A stretch of 64,000 nt of DNA. Source: Echinococcus granulosus (Eukaryota > Platyhelminthes > Cestoda > Cyclophyllidea > Taeniidae). The stretch is taken from positions 533,980 through 597,979 of the forward strand of contig NW_020170387.1 of NCBI RefSeq assembly GCF_000524195.1. The letters run 5' to 3'. The position numbers were made by a program, and so were the translations under genes. Of this stretch, positions 27,513 to 39,400 are shown piece after piece (within the stretch, counting starts at the first letter, position 1; each line of letters starts with the position of its first letter). The notes under the pieces were generated by a model that saw only the letters and a list, made by a program, of their open reading frames with translations, had not been told where the DNA came from and searched no databases.

Positions 27513-28530
27513 AGGTGGTAATCCACCCTTTCTTTTAGACTCCTCTTTAATTAAGAGTTTTTTTCAATAGATATTTCGTTTGGTTTATGCCCAATGTATT
27601 GAATTACCCCATATTTTCTTGCCATTTTGTTGTTACTTTGTAGCACCTTTCCCCATGCCTTATGGCGATTTGATGCTTCGATTAACCGAACCACATAGAC
27701 GCTTGAGTCTACGCCTATGATTCTCCCCCTCGGTCGCGTGACTCTGGGGCCGTACTAGTAACCTCTTAACCCCTCCTTGCATCGGTAATGTGAAAAGCCC
27801 ACCAAACTTTCCCCTTTTTCACGGTCTAGATTCACCTTTTCATTCAGTAGCTAGCCAATCGAAGCAAACCATGAACACGTAGGTTGGTACTTGTCCCGCG
27901 TTTCATTCCGAATTCTGTGGTTGCTTGTGGGACCAAAAAAGTATTCCATCTCTATCTTGCTCCCACCATCCAGATGATATAGGACCCAGTTATACGAGCA
28001 GTCGGTATTCAGAAACTTTTTCATCAGGAGGGCGAAGTGGGTAAACAGGCAGATTCGGGTAAAGGTAACGATCCTACCTATATTTTAAGACGCAAATTTT
28101 GCAAGATCTGTTAGCTGGCGAAGCAGCCTACTCTAGCGGTAGTTTATGGGGCTGGCCGCGACGTCCGACTTCCTCCACTACCCATATTTTATTGTATCAC
28201 CATCATGATTTGCCAGTAATGCGGATGCAGTTCGACCTAGATTTCGATAACTCTAAGGCTTGTTAGTGCTGCATTTAACCAGCCTCATGCTTGAGCAATA
28301 CTTCTGCACTGACAGTAATACAACTGGCACCGCTAAGTTCACCTAAAAGTAGACGCCTGTCAACTGGAAATCCTGAATGCAGATGGAAAAAACAGTGTGA
28401 CTGAAACCAAGGTCCATCTGCACTCCATTAATAGTAATCCATGATGCTAATGCGATGAAACAAAAGCAAATTGGACATCGCGACAACCACCACATCCCCT
28501 GCAGTTTAGAGGATAGTTGAGGTTTTGCGC

Positions 28531-28579
28531 TGGTGGTGCACTGGACTCTCAAGAGACCTAACATATATCTGTTCGATTC
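28531..28579 (+). repeat. tRNA-like segment (possible SINE head or tRNA relic)
   Basis: TGGTGGTGCACTGG at 28531-28544 resembles a polymerase III A box. GTTCGATTC at 28571-28579 matches the core of a B box, at tRNA-like spacing. I could not fold a complete cloverleaf, so this is a weak call. Confidence 0.3.
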
Positions 28580-29105
28580 ACAATTCATGATGATTTACCG
28601 CACTTACTTCACATCCAATCGGCTAAATTGGAGCTAGCGTTCACACTTCTTTCTGTGCGCGTTGTGGGAGCGTGAACACCCTTCTGCCCAGGCTTTAATA
28701 AAGAAGCTGAGCAGACCACTGCGAGGAAGAGCATACGCGTCTCATTCACGGTGCCTTGTGCCAGGTAAAATCCCAATTGTCTCAAAAATAACCAAATGGA
28801 TTATCAACATTTCAGCACTAACTGTACTACAATTGACATCGTTGCTACCACACGCTCCATGGTGGATCTTCCACTGAGATGCAAAGCTCAAAGTACCATT
28901 TGGGTAAACGCAACGGTGGATTATGAGGAAAATCTGCTGTCTCCTTAGGGCTTTACATGATCAACAACCATAGAGCTCATTTACCAGATATGAAAGCGGA
29001 TATGCTTTACTTTTAGCATTTGAATGTTAGAAAATCACAGATGATACACACCTACGGTTTCAAGTCTTTAAAGTGGTGTGTTGAAAAACTGGCACAGTTG
29101 GCCAC

Positions 29106-29212
29106 TTATTGTCCTTTGCCCTTCTGGATGCCGTAGGCTGCAGCAGCTCCAATCAACCCTAGCGCAACGCCACCGACAGCTAAACCAACAGCTCCCAAGC
29201 CTAAGGTGCCGG
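29106..29212 (-). CDS. FIS1: Fis1 distal alternative terminal exon (anchor T2)
   Basis: Phase-1 acceptor ATTTTCAG, then GTLGLGAVGLAVGGVALGLI and GAAAAYGIQKGKGQ, stop TAA at 29106-29108. The Gly/Ala-rich anchor followed by a short basic tail (KGKGQ) is the classic Fis1 form (compare GGMALGVAGLAGLIGLAVSKSKS of mammals). It is 712 bp beyond T1, with nothing recognisable in between. Confidence 0.85.
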
Positions 29213-30548
29213 CTGAAAATGCAAAAAAGACGGGGTTGCACTAGCTGTATCCAAACAATCACTCAAAACAGTAGTACACGTGTAAAGGTGACTCATTTGA
29301 CTATCGCAATGTACATCTTTGGCGAAAAGCTGTATGCGTATATTTGCTTGCGATTCACACGAGTTCAGGAGCACTGTGAGCGCTACAAATGTACTCTTCA
29401 AAACCTAGCTAGTTATCTTGCAGGTAATAACGAACACACTTTTTGATCCTCTTAAGGTGCGATTCCATCTGTAATTTTTCTCAAAATAAAAGTTATTTGT
29501 GAGAGAGGAGTCTACATTTTGCAAGAACTAACACATGTGCCAAGTATGCAGAAAAAGGAGAAGTCTGAGCATGCGACCTAATAAACTACGCTTATGCTAG
29601 TTATGAAGAACAGCCAAAATAAATACTACCTTAGCTGTGAATACAAATAGTCTTTTGGATATTTTTTCAGGGCATATATTGGCAAATAGGGTAACTTTCA
29701 GATAATAAGTGGTCACTAGAATAGCATTGTGACAAAAATCAACGATACTGGAGTGAGCTTAACTGACCATAATCAGTGCAACTGCACAGCATGTAAAAGG
29801 TTCAGGTCAACTGCAAAAGCAAGTAAACAGATTAAGCTTGAATGCAATTTATTTCAACTTCTTTGTTAGATATCATTAATTCTTCACTAGAAAACGAGCA
29901 TGAAATGCACAGATCTCGTAAAGGCTATTCAAGCACAGCCCTCAAAACTAGTGTAATGGCAGCACCAGCAACAGCCACAACAGTCCCAGTAGCTGTCACG
30001 AAAACGCCAGTGATTCCTTCTACACACCAAGTCACAATACAGATAAAGATGTAGTTAAAGATTCAGAATACTAGCAGTAAAAGAACTTGCCACGCCTGCG
30101 TCGGCGTTTAATTTCTGCTTTCAAGTCAGAAGATTGGTGGTCCTGAGGATTGACGGCGAGAAGGTTATCGCAACATTCGATTGCCTTTTCGTAATGCTAA
30201 TTGTGGATTACTCAGAAAATGAACATACTCCCATCTTTGTATTAGCCAAAGCAATCAGAAATAAACATTCCCTTTTCTTCGCATCGTCGGCAACTGAAAA
30301 GCAACCTAAAGTACCAATATCCTGTATAATCACTTACTTTTTAGAAGGGACTCCGCTGTCATAAGCGCATTTTCATCCTTAGTCTTCAACAGATCCAGTG
30401 CATACGAGATTTGTGTGTCATAATTTGAGAACCCAGCTTTTCCCTCAGCGACATATGCCTCACGGGATTTCTGAAAGTATACGTCACAATAATCTCCCCA
30501 CATTACTCGTGCACACGTAACCGGCTCATTCAAATCCAGTAATTCCAT
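29106..30548 (-). CDS. FIS1: Mitochondrial fission 1 protein (Fis1), with two alternative terminal exons
   Basis: Fis1 is a tail-anchored outer-membrane protein of mitochondria and peroxisomes; its cytosolic TPR-like bundle recruits the division machinery. Three constitutive exons (30338-30548, 30229-30293, 30094-30196) join in phase to about 126 residues. They match Fis1 along their length: YFQKSREAYVAEGKAGF and the first TPR (ISYALDLLKTKDENALMTAE), then ECLFLIALANTKMG joined to HYEKAIECCDNLLAVNPQDH, the second TPR, then KAEIKRRRR before the membrane anchor. Either of two phase-1 last exons (29925-30019 or 29106-29212) supplies a hydrophobic anchor, giving 157 or 161 residues (human Fis1: 152). 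Introns are 44, 32 and 74 nt, plus 881 nt to the distal exon. The start ATG directly follows an AG acceptor at 30549, so a 5'-UTR exon may lie upstream. Confidence 0.9.
29848..29853 (-). terminator. Poly(A) signal for Fis1 terminal exon T1
   Basis: AATAAA on the minus strand, 72 bases past the T1 stop codon, a normal distance for a short 3' UTR. No comparable AATAAA is seen soon after the distal exon T2. Confidence 0.55.
29925..30019 (-). CDS. FIS1: Fis1 proximal alternative terminal exon (anchor T1)
   Basis: Phase-1 acceptor GGTGTGTAG, then GITGVFVTATGTVVAVAGAA and ITLVLRAVLE, stop TAG at 29925-29927. One long hydrophobic span with a single Arg and a C-terminal Glu, so it lacks the basic tail usual for Fis1. 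AATAAA on the minus strand at 29848-29853 supports use as a last exon. Confidence 0.75.
30094..30196 (-). CDS. FIS1: Fis1 exon, second TPR second helix and basic cluster
   Basis: 34 codons plus one base: HYEKAIECCDNLLAVNPQDH then QSSDLKAEIKRRRR. It matches EYEKALKYVRGLLQTEPQNN of vertebrate Fis1. The donor GGC|GTGGCA is weak but is the only GT here in a phase compatible with both terminal exons. The four arginines would sit on the cytosolic side of the anchor. Confidence 0.85.
30229..30293 (-). CDS. FIS1: Fis1 exon, second TPR first helix
   Basis: 21 codons reading ADDAKKRECLFLIALANTKM then G, preceded by an Ile codon split with the previous exon. Acceptor GCTTTTCAG, donor GGA|GTATGT. It corresponds to EEQRDYVFYLAVGNYRLK of vertebrate Fis1. 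It is flanked by introns of 44 and 32 nt. Confidence 0.88.
30338..30548 (-). CDS. FIS1: Fis1 exon with start codon and first TPR
   Basis: 70 codons plus one base: MELLDLNEPVTCARVMWGDY, then CDVYFQKSREAYVAEGKAG, TQISYALDLLKTKDEN and ALMTAESLLK, with donor AAAA|GTAAGT. It aligns with the N-terminal arm and first TPR of Fis1. The ATG lies just after CTTTTTAG, so it may be a true acceptor with a noncoding first exon further up, or the transcript may start through it. Confidence 0.88.
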
Positions 30549-33346
30549 CTAAAAAGTACGACGCAACTAGACACACCAGATTAACAGGCGGAACTCTACA
30601 CTTGTAAAATTAAACAAAGCCATTTGTAGATATGAAAGATTGTAAGGATTCCTGCTAAAATTCAAAAATTTTTTAAACAACAAATTTTTTAAGACGGACA
30701 GAGCATAAAATTGCACTTTACTGCAATGATGTCTCAAATCGCCAAAGTTTAATAGGTTTACGCTTTGTTGAGGTACTATTTACCAAAATAACCGTTTTAC
30801 ATTTTGATTTACAAAAGTTGGATTATCACTGCAGCAATGACCTGAGCAATTCTAAAGATTTTGATCCCTGCTTTTAAAGAAAGGTTTGAACACCGCACCC
30901 TACGTTATCATCTGGTTTAAATTGTGTTTAGCGTAGTTTGCCATGTAATGTGGTTTCTAAAGCGTTGACTTTTAATTCCGCATTAGTTAGTACTCAATGG
31001 AAATTACTTTTTATCATAAATAACAAGTTTAGCTGGGAACTTTTCGTTATCTTTGCACGCTATAAGGTAAATCTGCTAAGCTCTTTTCCTATTTAGAATA
31101 AGCCTTTTTTCTCTCATGGATTCATTTAATTAAGAAAAAAGTATTGTATCAAATAGTAATCAATATAAAGAAGTATCTAACAGATGAAATACTATCTCTC
31201 AATGGAAGTGTTTGGTCCCGTACTCCATTGCAGCACTTCGTACCTTCCCTAAATTTTAGTGTGCCATGCCTTTACAAAGGAAGATTTATCATTCGTGGGC
31301 AAAGGGCTGGGAGGCTATTGGCATGCTTGGAGAGCCAGACCGCCAAAGGGGAGTGCAACCTATGGAGAATGAAGAATTGGTGTAGATAAACATGCAATTA
31401 AACGAGATATCAAATCACTACTCCTTGGTTAGCCTTCGACGCCATAGTTGAAATACAAAACTTCATATCTGAACGTGAATGGTGCAGCTTTATAAGTATA
31501 TGTGCATTTATGCTTTGGTTTGCACAAGTCAGCAGACGTGATCGAGACTCTATTTCAATGACATCGTATTTACGGAATTTCGCTGAATCCAATACAAAAG
31601 ATTTCGGTCAATAAATGAGATGGATAAATGAGGTGGAGAAGTAAATGCATTGTACTCGAGTTGAACACTAGTATATTTTGTCGAAATACCAAGTTGGGAA
31701 GTCTGTTGACCACTCCAACGCGGTTGCCATCGTTATCAAACAGAATGAAATACCTCAGAGGCAAATTATCCACCGCAATTTAGACGCTTTACTCTCCCAA
31801 GATGACACAGTCAATTCGTTGGCCAAAAGTTAAAAATTAAATTTGCAGATTCGGAAATTTGTAGGCATTTTTGAGCGACTTTGTTTGTGGAGCCTTAAGT
31901 ACAATTCGTTGCAGTCATTTTTACGTATAGCGGGTTGGTAATTACGAATTTCTTCTGACAGGTAGAATACTAAGAATTTGGGGTTTTAGCAATACAAAAC
32001 AGTTTTTAACAATGTTTGGGTCCGTTAGCTTTTCTGGATAGTGATGTGAGTGGCTTGTATGTGGGAATCAGTTTGCTTTTCGGAACAATCTTAGCTTACT
32101 CCGACTTATTTCAAAGTGGAAGTGGAAGTACTTATTAGGATCAGTTTGGACTTTGATTAGGAATAGTTGCCTTGAAAGAAGGCCGGCCAATTTCATGAAT
32201 AAATTCAAAATTGTTCTCTTGCTAAACCATTCAAATCACGCCTGGGAGGAGTGGCCTTTAAACCTCAAACCACCATTGAAATAACTCTATCGTTTATTGA
32301 TACTGACCACTCGAATAGTCAATTATTTTCGCATCGATGTTGAAGAGAATGCCTGCACTTGGATTGCGTTTTCAACGCATGAAGAAGACGTAAAAAGACA
32401 TTTTACAGTGAATGATACGAACTATCAAAGGAAATTTGTTTTTCAAGGTTAGGGAAAACAAATGCTTTAATATGGCACACTTTTAAAGACTAAGCAGTGT
32501 TGCCTCCGTAGGCTGCATATCCCACTCGTGATATCATTCCCATCGACTTTTTGCTCAAATCCACACACTTATACGTGAATTTTATCTTCGGCTTGGGCAA
32601 GTGAAGTCGAGGCACTTGTGACGTCCTGGTTTAGCTGAAGTCAGAGGTCAGCTACAGACTACACCACTCAATTCATTATCACGTTTTCCTTTGGTTCTTT
32701 TCCATTATTTTATTAATAAGGTTGAATTTGAAGCTAAGAGGTGTTAGGGATGCGCCTTCGTTTCATGAAATAGATGCAAAAAATCATTACAAACTTATAT
32801 TTGCGCATAATTAATCAACAAGGAGATAATCAAGAAAAAATGCAAATTAATTGATTAATTACACTAAAAATACTGACTCCTCACGTTTCAAACTCTTATG
32901 TACTGTTGGACTCAGTGTTATTAACAGATTTGTCTTATTCTAATAAGAACTTCAATCATTCATCATATTTAATAATGTTGTCCTTATTCCAATAAAACCA
33001 CGCAGCGTCATAGCGGTGTAATTATCTCATATCCATTTTTCAATCGATTTGACCTAGGAAGATCCAGGAAAATCTTCTTAGGTATGGAGGCCAGCGAGGA
33101 ATTTAGAGCCGGTCCGGCAGCGAAAGTTGGCTCTCGCCAATTAGCGCACACCGCACGGGATCCCGTGCCTCTGCAGCTCCCCTCCGGTGCCCCCTTCTAG
33201 CAACCGCCCGATCGCAAGCACTACCATACGCACGTATGCGCGCGCAGACATCAGGTGCGCACGCGATGCCTGTGGTGATGTGTCCGCAGGCTTCATTTTA
33301 AAGGACAGCATTGCCGCGTTCGGGTGTATGCGGAGGGCCTGATAAC
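30549..33346. other. Divergent intergenic region between Fis1 and the Kunitz gene
   Basis: 2.8 kb between the two start codons, which face away from each other. AT-rich to about 33060, then an abrupt GC- and CpG-rich block up to the Kunitz start codon. No coding exon is recognisable; possible 5'-UTR exons of Fis1 cannot be identified from sequence alone. Confidence 0.6.
33080..33346 (+). promoter_or_regulatory. GC-rich promoter/5' leader block of the Kunitz gene
   Basis: The only strongly CpG-rich patch near a start codon in the window. It includes a perfect 16-bp palindrome (GCACGGGATCCCGTGC, 33153-33168) and an inverted repeat CATACG-CA-CGTATG (33225-33238). Position immediately 5' of a signal-peptide exon suggests promoter and 5' UTR. 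The long minus-strand ORF here is most simply a by-product of GC content. Confidence 0.5.
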
Positions 33347-33412
33347 ATGTGGACAGGCGTATCATTGCGGATTATTTGGATAGTACTTCTACTGTTGGCG
33401 CTATCACCTCAA
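33347..33412 (+). CDS. Kunitz gene exon 1: signal peptide
   Basis: 22 codons, MWTGVSLRIIWIVLLLLALS then PQ, donor CAA|GTGAGT, phase 0. A basic residue followed by an uninterrupted hydrophobic core is a good signal peptide, so the mature protein should be secreted. The 2.7-kb intron after it (33413-36143) contains only chance ORFs. Confidence 0.8.
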
Positions 33413-36400
33413 GTGAGTTTGTGCAAGTGAAAATCAGATGATGAATACGTAATTGGTGCCTGTTTCTGGAAGGCAACAATTGTAAATCATTTAGCTGGAA
33501 AGTACACTGAAAACAAATCTCAAAAGCATGGAGTTGGTGACCACCTTTGAGCCTTTGGCAAAATTAAGAGTTTTGGTCGCATTCACTTGCATACTGAACC
33601 AAATGAGGTGCTTATTTTATTTGGGACATAATGAACTGAACTCTATTTCTGTGTCAATCTTTGATTCTCATCTTCAATTTTGACATTTGTTAATGAAGTA
33701 TACATCTATTTAAGAACCACAGCACTCTACAAAAAATAAAACGCATCACTGATTTCGAAGTTTCGTCCGTGCTGAATTAAATTTTAATACCCAAATAATA
33801 GCATGCGAAGAACTTAGGCATCAGTTCGATGCTAATTCCGGTAAGTCCTTAAAATAATTGCTGCATATTGGCATAGCAAATTTTATTTAAGCAGTGGTTT
33901 TCGATAAATATCCGACAGAGTGAAACTAATTAGTAGCATGAAACCGGGATTGGAATTCTTATCACTCCTTGTTTTCACTCAAACTTCATACGTTACCGTT
34001 AAAAAGGTATATCATATCAGAAGAATATCGTTTATTATTACCGTCGTCTTAGGATGATTTTTTGCATAATATTCCACTCACATGTGGTTTTATGAAATAT
34101 TTTAATATTTACACTTTCGATCGCATTAAAATTTGCTGTGGTCTTCGAAATAACCAAGCAAGAGCCTTATTTGAGCGGTGCAAATTCCATAGACATTTAA
34201 GTAGGAGCAAAGGCGACTCCTCACCTGTGATTGACCTGCTTAACTTTTAAAGTGTCCTTTCATTTAACATAATGCATTTTAACACAGATCTGAGCCATCG
34301 CAATCATGTGCAAAATCCGTCTTAATGTTCAAGCAGATAAACATTTGAAGTTCATGTTAGTTGGGTCGTCTGTCTCACCAACTGCCTTTTAGTGAAATTT
34401 AATTTAAGTCAATTGTCCCCAGAGGTCACACTTGATTTTGACAGATAAACATCAAAATCACATCAAGCTTGTCGATTTGCTGTTGTAACCACTGACTGAG
34501 ACTGAAATGTGGGTTGAGGTAAAATGCATATTCATGCCTCCATGTTATGTATGTGAATGAGGACCATTTTGAACGGATGTACTCCAACCCTTTTTCGTGT
34601 TTGAGTGATTTTCCCGACTTATTAATAAGCATGAAATCGTTATCAAATGTTATAAAATCAGTATCGTGCGAATAACTCTAGTGGGAATCCCCACCAAACT
34701 ACGGAAGTTAGAAGTTCATGCTTCCCTTACACAAAATCCGATCTAAGCGGTTCCTCAATTCATTCACTTTGGTATTTACAATAAAAGGTACGGTGTGGTT
34801 TTCCAGTGCATGGAACGGCCAAGAGATGGTAGATATTTTTCTCTGGCACACAGAGAGCAATAGTAGATGCCCACATAGCTATGCTTCTTGTAACATGATA
34901 TCTCATCAAGCTTCATGCAGTACTTCGTTTGTTTTTGGACGATTCGCCACGTCTTAAAGGTCACATGTCGGCTGCTATGATGACTGACAGCTGACATGTA
35001 AGAAAATGTCAAACACTCCTTTTACTAGTGGAGAAGAGGTAATCCCACATAAAGCTAAATTCCACACTTTTTGCAACCAATTGGGATTTCGACTGTGCAT
35101 ACATCACTGGCTTCCTCAACAAATGACTAATAGTGAATTATGAAGTTTATTAGTACTCCGGATCTACAAAAGCCAAGGTGTCGTCGAGTTGTTCTTTTCT
35201 TAGGTTTTCTGATCACTTAATTCTACCAGAATTTGAATGAGTTACAAAATCCAAACAAACCGAGATCGAAACGGTAACATTCGCAAAGTTTCTCTTAGGT
35301 TGCTTAATGACGATAAATAGATACGTAACTATCCAGACCATGTCGCATTTTTAGCTAATGCGCTTTCATAAAGTCGGTCTTGCAATCACGCTTCTTTGTG
35401 AATCACCTGCGCACATCAAATGCGTTTAGCTCCTCGCCGCCACCTACAGTGCTTTAACCCGGATATCATTACAAAGTAGTAAAACCGCCTCTAATAGATA
35501 GTAAGGAGGTTGTATTCCTGCAGTGCGTACTTTTAGTATGCAATTCCAATGCTGAAAGGCATTCGGCATAAGTTCATCGCCATCTATCGCTACTTATCCG
35601 GCACGTCTTGCTTGCCGCAACCGCACACTTTTCTCATCCTCACCACGGTGGGCTTTTGCATATTGGCTGTAATCGGTTCAAAAATGCGATTAGGAAAATT
35701 TCACCAAGGGTTTAGCAATCAAGTATGGGATTCTTCAATTTTTGTTGACAAATTTTAGATATATTTGGCTGACAGAAGTCAAGTCCTACCGTTTTATGAG
35801 ACAAGTGGAAATAAGAGTTAAATAGGCGCATGTTAAGTAACTAAATTTTATGCTGATATCCCTGACCAAAAATCGCCTAAGCTTTAAATAAGTAATTCCA
35901 AATTTATGAATGAGTGCAACCAGAAGGTGCTACAATTTATTCATTATCTAAATCAATGGCATCACTCTTCAGGTAGTAGCTGTCATAATTATTCTCAACA
36001 ATCTGAAATTGGTAACTGCTCATAATGGCTAGGTCGTCTTGACACAAAAGATTATGGGATTTTTAAGAGTTGTCTTTCAAAATAAAAAGCGGTGATTCAC
36101 TTTGAACCAACTTTTAACTTCGTTATAGTTGCATCTTTGCCAGGAGACCAGCAATATCACTTTCTATGACTCCCCAACACAATCACCACCAGCTGGAGAG
36201 TTGACATACTCTTCGGAGCCGTCGCACACAGATGCAATTGATGAATCTACCCTTTGGGAAATGGTTCGGGAACAAGAGAAAGAGATGTGGAGAGGTCAAC
36301 TGAACCACCCTCTAACAGATCCACCCACCACCATGAATAAGGAGGACAGAGAAGAGACTACGGGATTTGAAACATCAGCAATGTTGATTACACCGGGGAT

Positions 36401-39400
36401 GGATGAAATGAACACACCATCAGAGGAAGATGAATATGACGTAAAAGAATCGTCCGATATCAAGTATCCACCTCAAGTGAGCGCCAAGGCAGCTGCATTA
36501 AGATCAAAAGATGACCTTCTGGATCCAGGATATGGTAGAGGTACGTTAATCGGTAGTTGATACATGTATCTCGGAAATAGGTTTGGCGCTGAATATCTCC
36601 GTGGTCAATGATTCACATTACCGACTTATTCGCGACACAAAAGCTTACTTCGTTGGTTGTAGCAAAAGCGTAGTCTAACTGTAAATAGTGTCATCACATT
36701 GTGAAAGTGGATAAACCTAAATAAGCAGCCTTCGGCTAAACTTGTTTTGAAGTGGAATGCGGAAATCAAATCCACAGCAATGTGATCAAATTCTGAAGAT
36801 TTAAGTATTGTGGCACTTTTTAAGAGGACTTTTACTAATGTGATAAATAAAGTTACTTATATTTTGTTCCTGCTTACGCGCAACCCTATTTGTGGGCAGA
36901 ATCATACCGTGTTCAAATGCGCAAGCCATAGGTGACTTACAACTATAAAATCTCACCCGCGGACTTCCTGAGCCGTCCAGAGAGGATTCTGCAACGTAAA
37001 AATCTATCTGGGCGCCGAGTCATTGGGAACACGTAAACCTTAGTGCAGACAATGGGATCCTTACATGGAATTTGGAATATCCTAAATCGGTTTGGTCATT
37101 TTTGAATGATTTTTTGACAATTTTTGGCGGCACAGGGATTCATAATCGAGGTTACCATTAATATACCTTAAAGGCATTTTGTATTCCACCTTGCTATATT
37201 TCCCCATTTGGAAAACAATAATTTCCTGTCAAACAAGCTTGATTGTGGCCAGCCATTCCCCTTATGGTGATTTGCACTTAGTCAGAAGGAATTAAACAGG
37301 CTAATGTTTTGCTGCAGTCTTTAATCTAGACATTCCATCAACAGATGTTCGGTTGCCAGATGTGGGCAGAGCTCGTGAATCAACCACCAGGTGGTTATGG
37401 GTTAGAGACTATCAACCGGTGACCTTTTGCCGCCTGCGATTCAGTGGGTAATTGCAAAGGTCAGTGGACGTCAGGTTTTCATAACTCTTCGAAGGCCAAA
37501 ACCCAATAATACAAAGTTAAATGACTTGTTGAGACATTTTAAGCACTTTAGAGCTACAAGAAGTTAAACATATCACAAGTATACCCTGTAACATAAAATG
37601 ACTGAATGAGTTGCTTAAGTCCTTAGCGACATCAACAAAAAACCTCAACATTTCTTTATATTTCATTTTTGTGCAAATAAAGAAGGAGCTCATGTTTATT
37701 TGGCTAAATAGGCGTTGATGAGTGTGGACACTGCTACTTTATTTATGATATTGCAAATGCACAAAGGAGGCCATAACAGAGGTCAAGGGGTAAGCTTGTC
37801 ATTTTAAAGCCCTGATTTCGCATGAGGCTCTTCCCAACAATACTTTGGGCTTTGATAAGTAAAGCTTAGCTGAAGCTATGACTTTGCGTTTGTGAGTAAT
37901 TTCGTAGCTATCTTTACAAAGATACTTATAAGCCTAGGCAATACATTGGCAATATGCAGAAGACTCTAATGGCATTTCAAATTTCGGAAGAAAAAGTGAC
38001 ACACGCTTACAAGCTGCGTTTTGGAGGAACTTACACTACGTTGAGGTGCGTATGAAGTTGCGTAATTTGTACTAAATTTGTACCAGGTAAAAGATTAGAG
38101 GAAGGTAATTTTTTGGCTATTGGTCATTACACAAATCAGCTAAAAACTTAATAGGAATTCAGAGTCCAGAAAACATTTACTATCTCACCTTAAAGCCTTG
38201 TATCCGAAATATCTGGGCTTTCACACTACCCTTGCTACAAAATGGATCCAAAGTTTTGGCGCAAACCATATTTTACCACCTACGAGTACAGACCTTGCGC
38301 TTTTGCTATCCTTTAGGGTTACTTCGAATGTATTATGTTTTCTCCTATGTTTTAGAGAGGTGTCAAGTTATGCCACAAATGACAACTTGCTCAGAGATGA
38401 GAGACGCAGAAGAATTCCTTTGGTATTATGACCAAATCGAGAAACGATGCTTTTCTACTTCCGACTGCATTCTAAACAGTAACCGCTTTGAAAGCGAGGC
38501 CGACTGTAAATCAGTCTGCCTCCCGAAATCACGTGAGTCTCCGCACTTTAGGAGGAGGTGATTTTCTGAAACCAAAGTTTATGTTTAGTGCAAAAAGCGA
38601 AGTTCTTAAGGTAGCAACAGAGTTTGAAAAGTGTATTGCGCATATATGCTTCGTGATGATTAGAAATGCGCAAAATGATCGAGTAAGGAAGTTTGAAAAC
38701 CAGTACATAGTAAGGTGAAGCTAGGAAGGAAAAGATAATGTAACTGCACGAAACCTTTTTTTGTAAATGCTCCTAGCACTGAGACGATGTCTGGCTCCTC
38801 CGAAGGCGGGCTATGCGCAGTGCGCCTACAGCGGCAATCGCTCCGGTTCCTCTACAACCATCCAGAAGGCATACTTCGATAAGGCCCTCGAACGTTGCTC
38901 GTGGTTCGTTTACCTCGGCTGTGGTGGAAGTGATAATCAATTCGCCTCTATCGAGGAATGCAATGACACCTGCATGACCCCGGAGGCTCTCACTACTATT
39001 CGACAAAGTAGGCTTCGTGACAAAGTATCAGAAAGGTTTTACAGAGATTAATGTACTTTCTGCAGTTATTTCGACGCCTATGGTACATTATGCCTAATAG
39101 AATGTATAATCTATAATAGATGTGCAAGGTCTTCAGTTATTGAAGCAGGAAAATGGAATGATCTTTCCTCCCCTAAGATGACACTAAAAATTTCATAATG
39201 ATTTTTTAATGAAATGCATCGTAGTGATAGTAAGGTACGGATCTACCTGAAAACTTTTAGAGTTTATCCAAAAAACGCAAAACACTGAGGATTTGTCAAG
39301 TTCTACTATTCTGTTATTCGACGTTTAGCAATGTTTTAAGGTAACTTTTACACAGCAGTTTACTAATAAAAACTACGGTTAAACTTTGAGATGATTGGGC

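Larger units (their letters stand above)
26795..29105. other. Intergenic region between GRK2 and Fis1
   Basis: Lies 5' of the GRK2 start codon and 3' of the Fis1 distal terminal exon, so it should contain GRK2 promoter/5' UTR and a Fis1 3' UTR. It is visibly richer in GC from about 27340 to 28560 than the neighbouring introns. I can support a dispersed-repeat copy (27332-27512) and a tRNA-like segment (28531-28579); the remaining ORFs look like chance. Confidence 0.6.

Noticed and set aside
33141..33365. 74-codon minus-strand ORF opposite the Kunitz promoter
   Set aside because: It lies in a GC-rich, stop-poor patch, overlaps the signal-peptide exon and has no recognisable domain.
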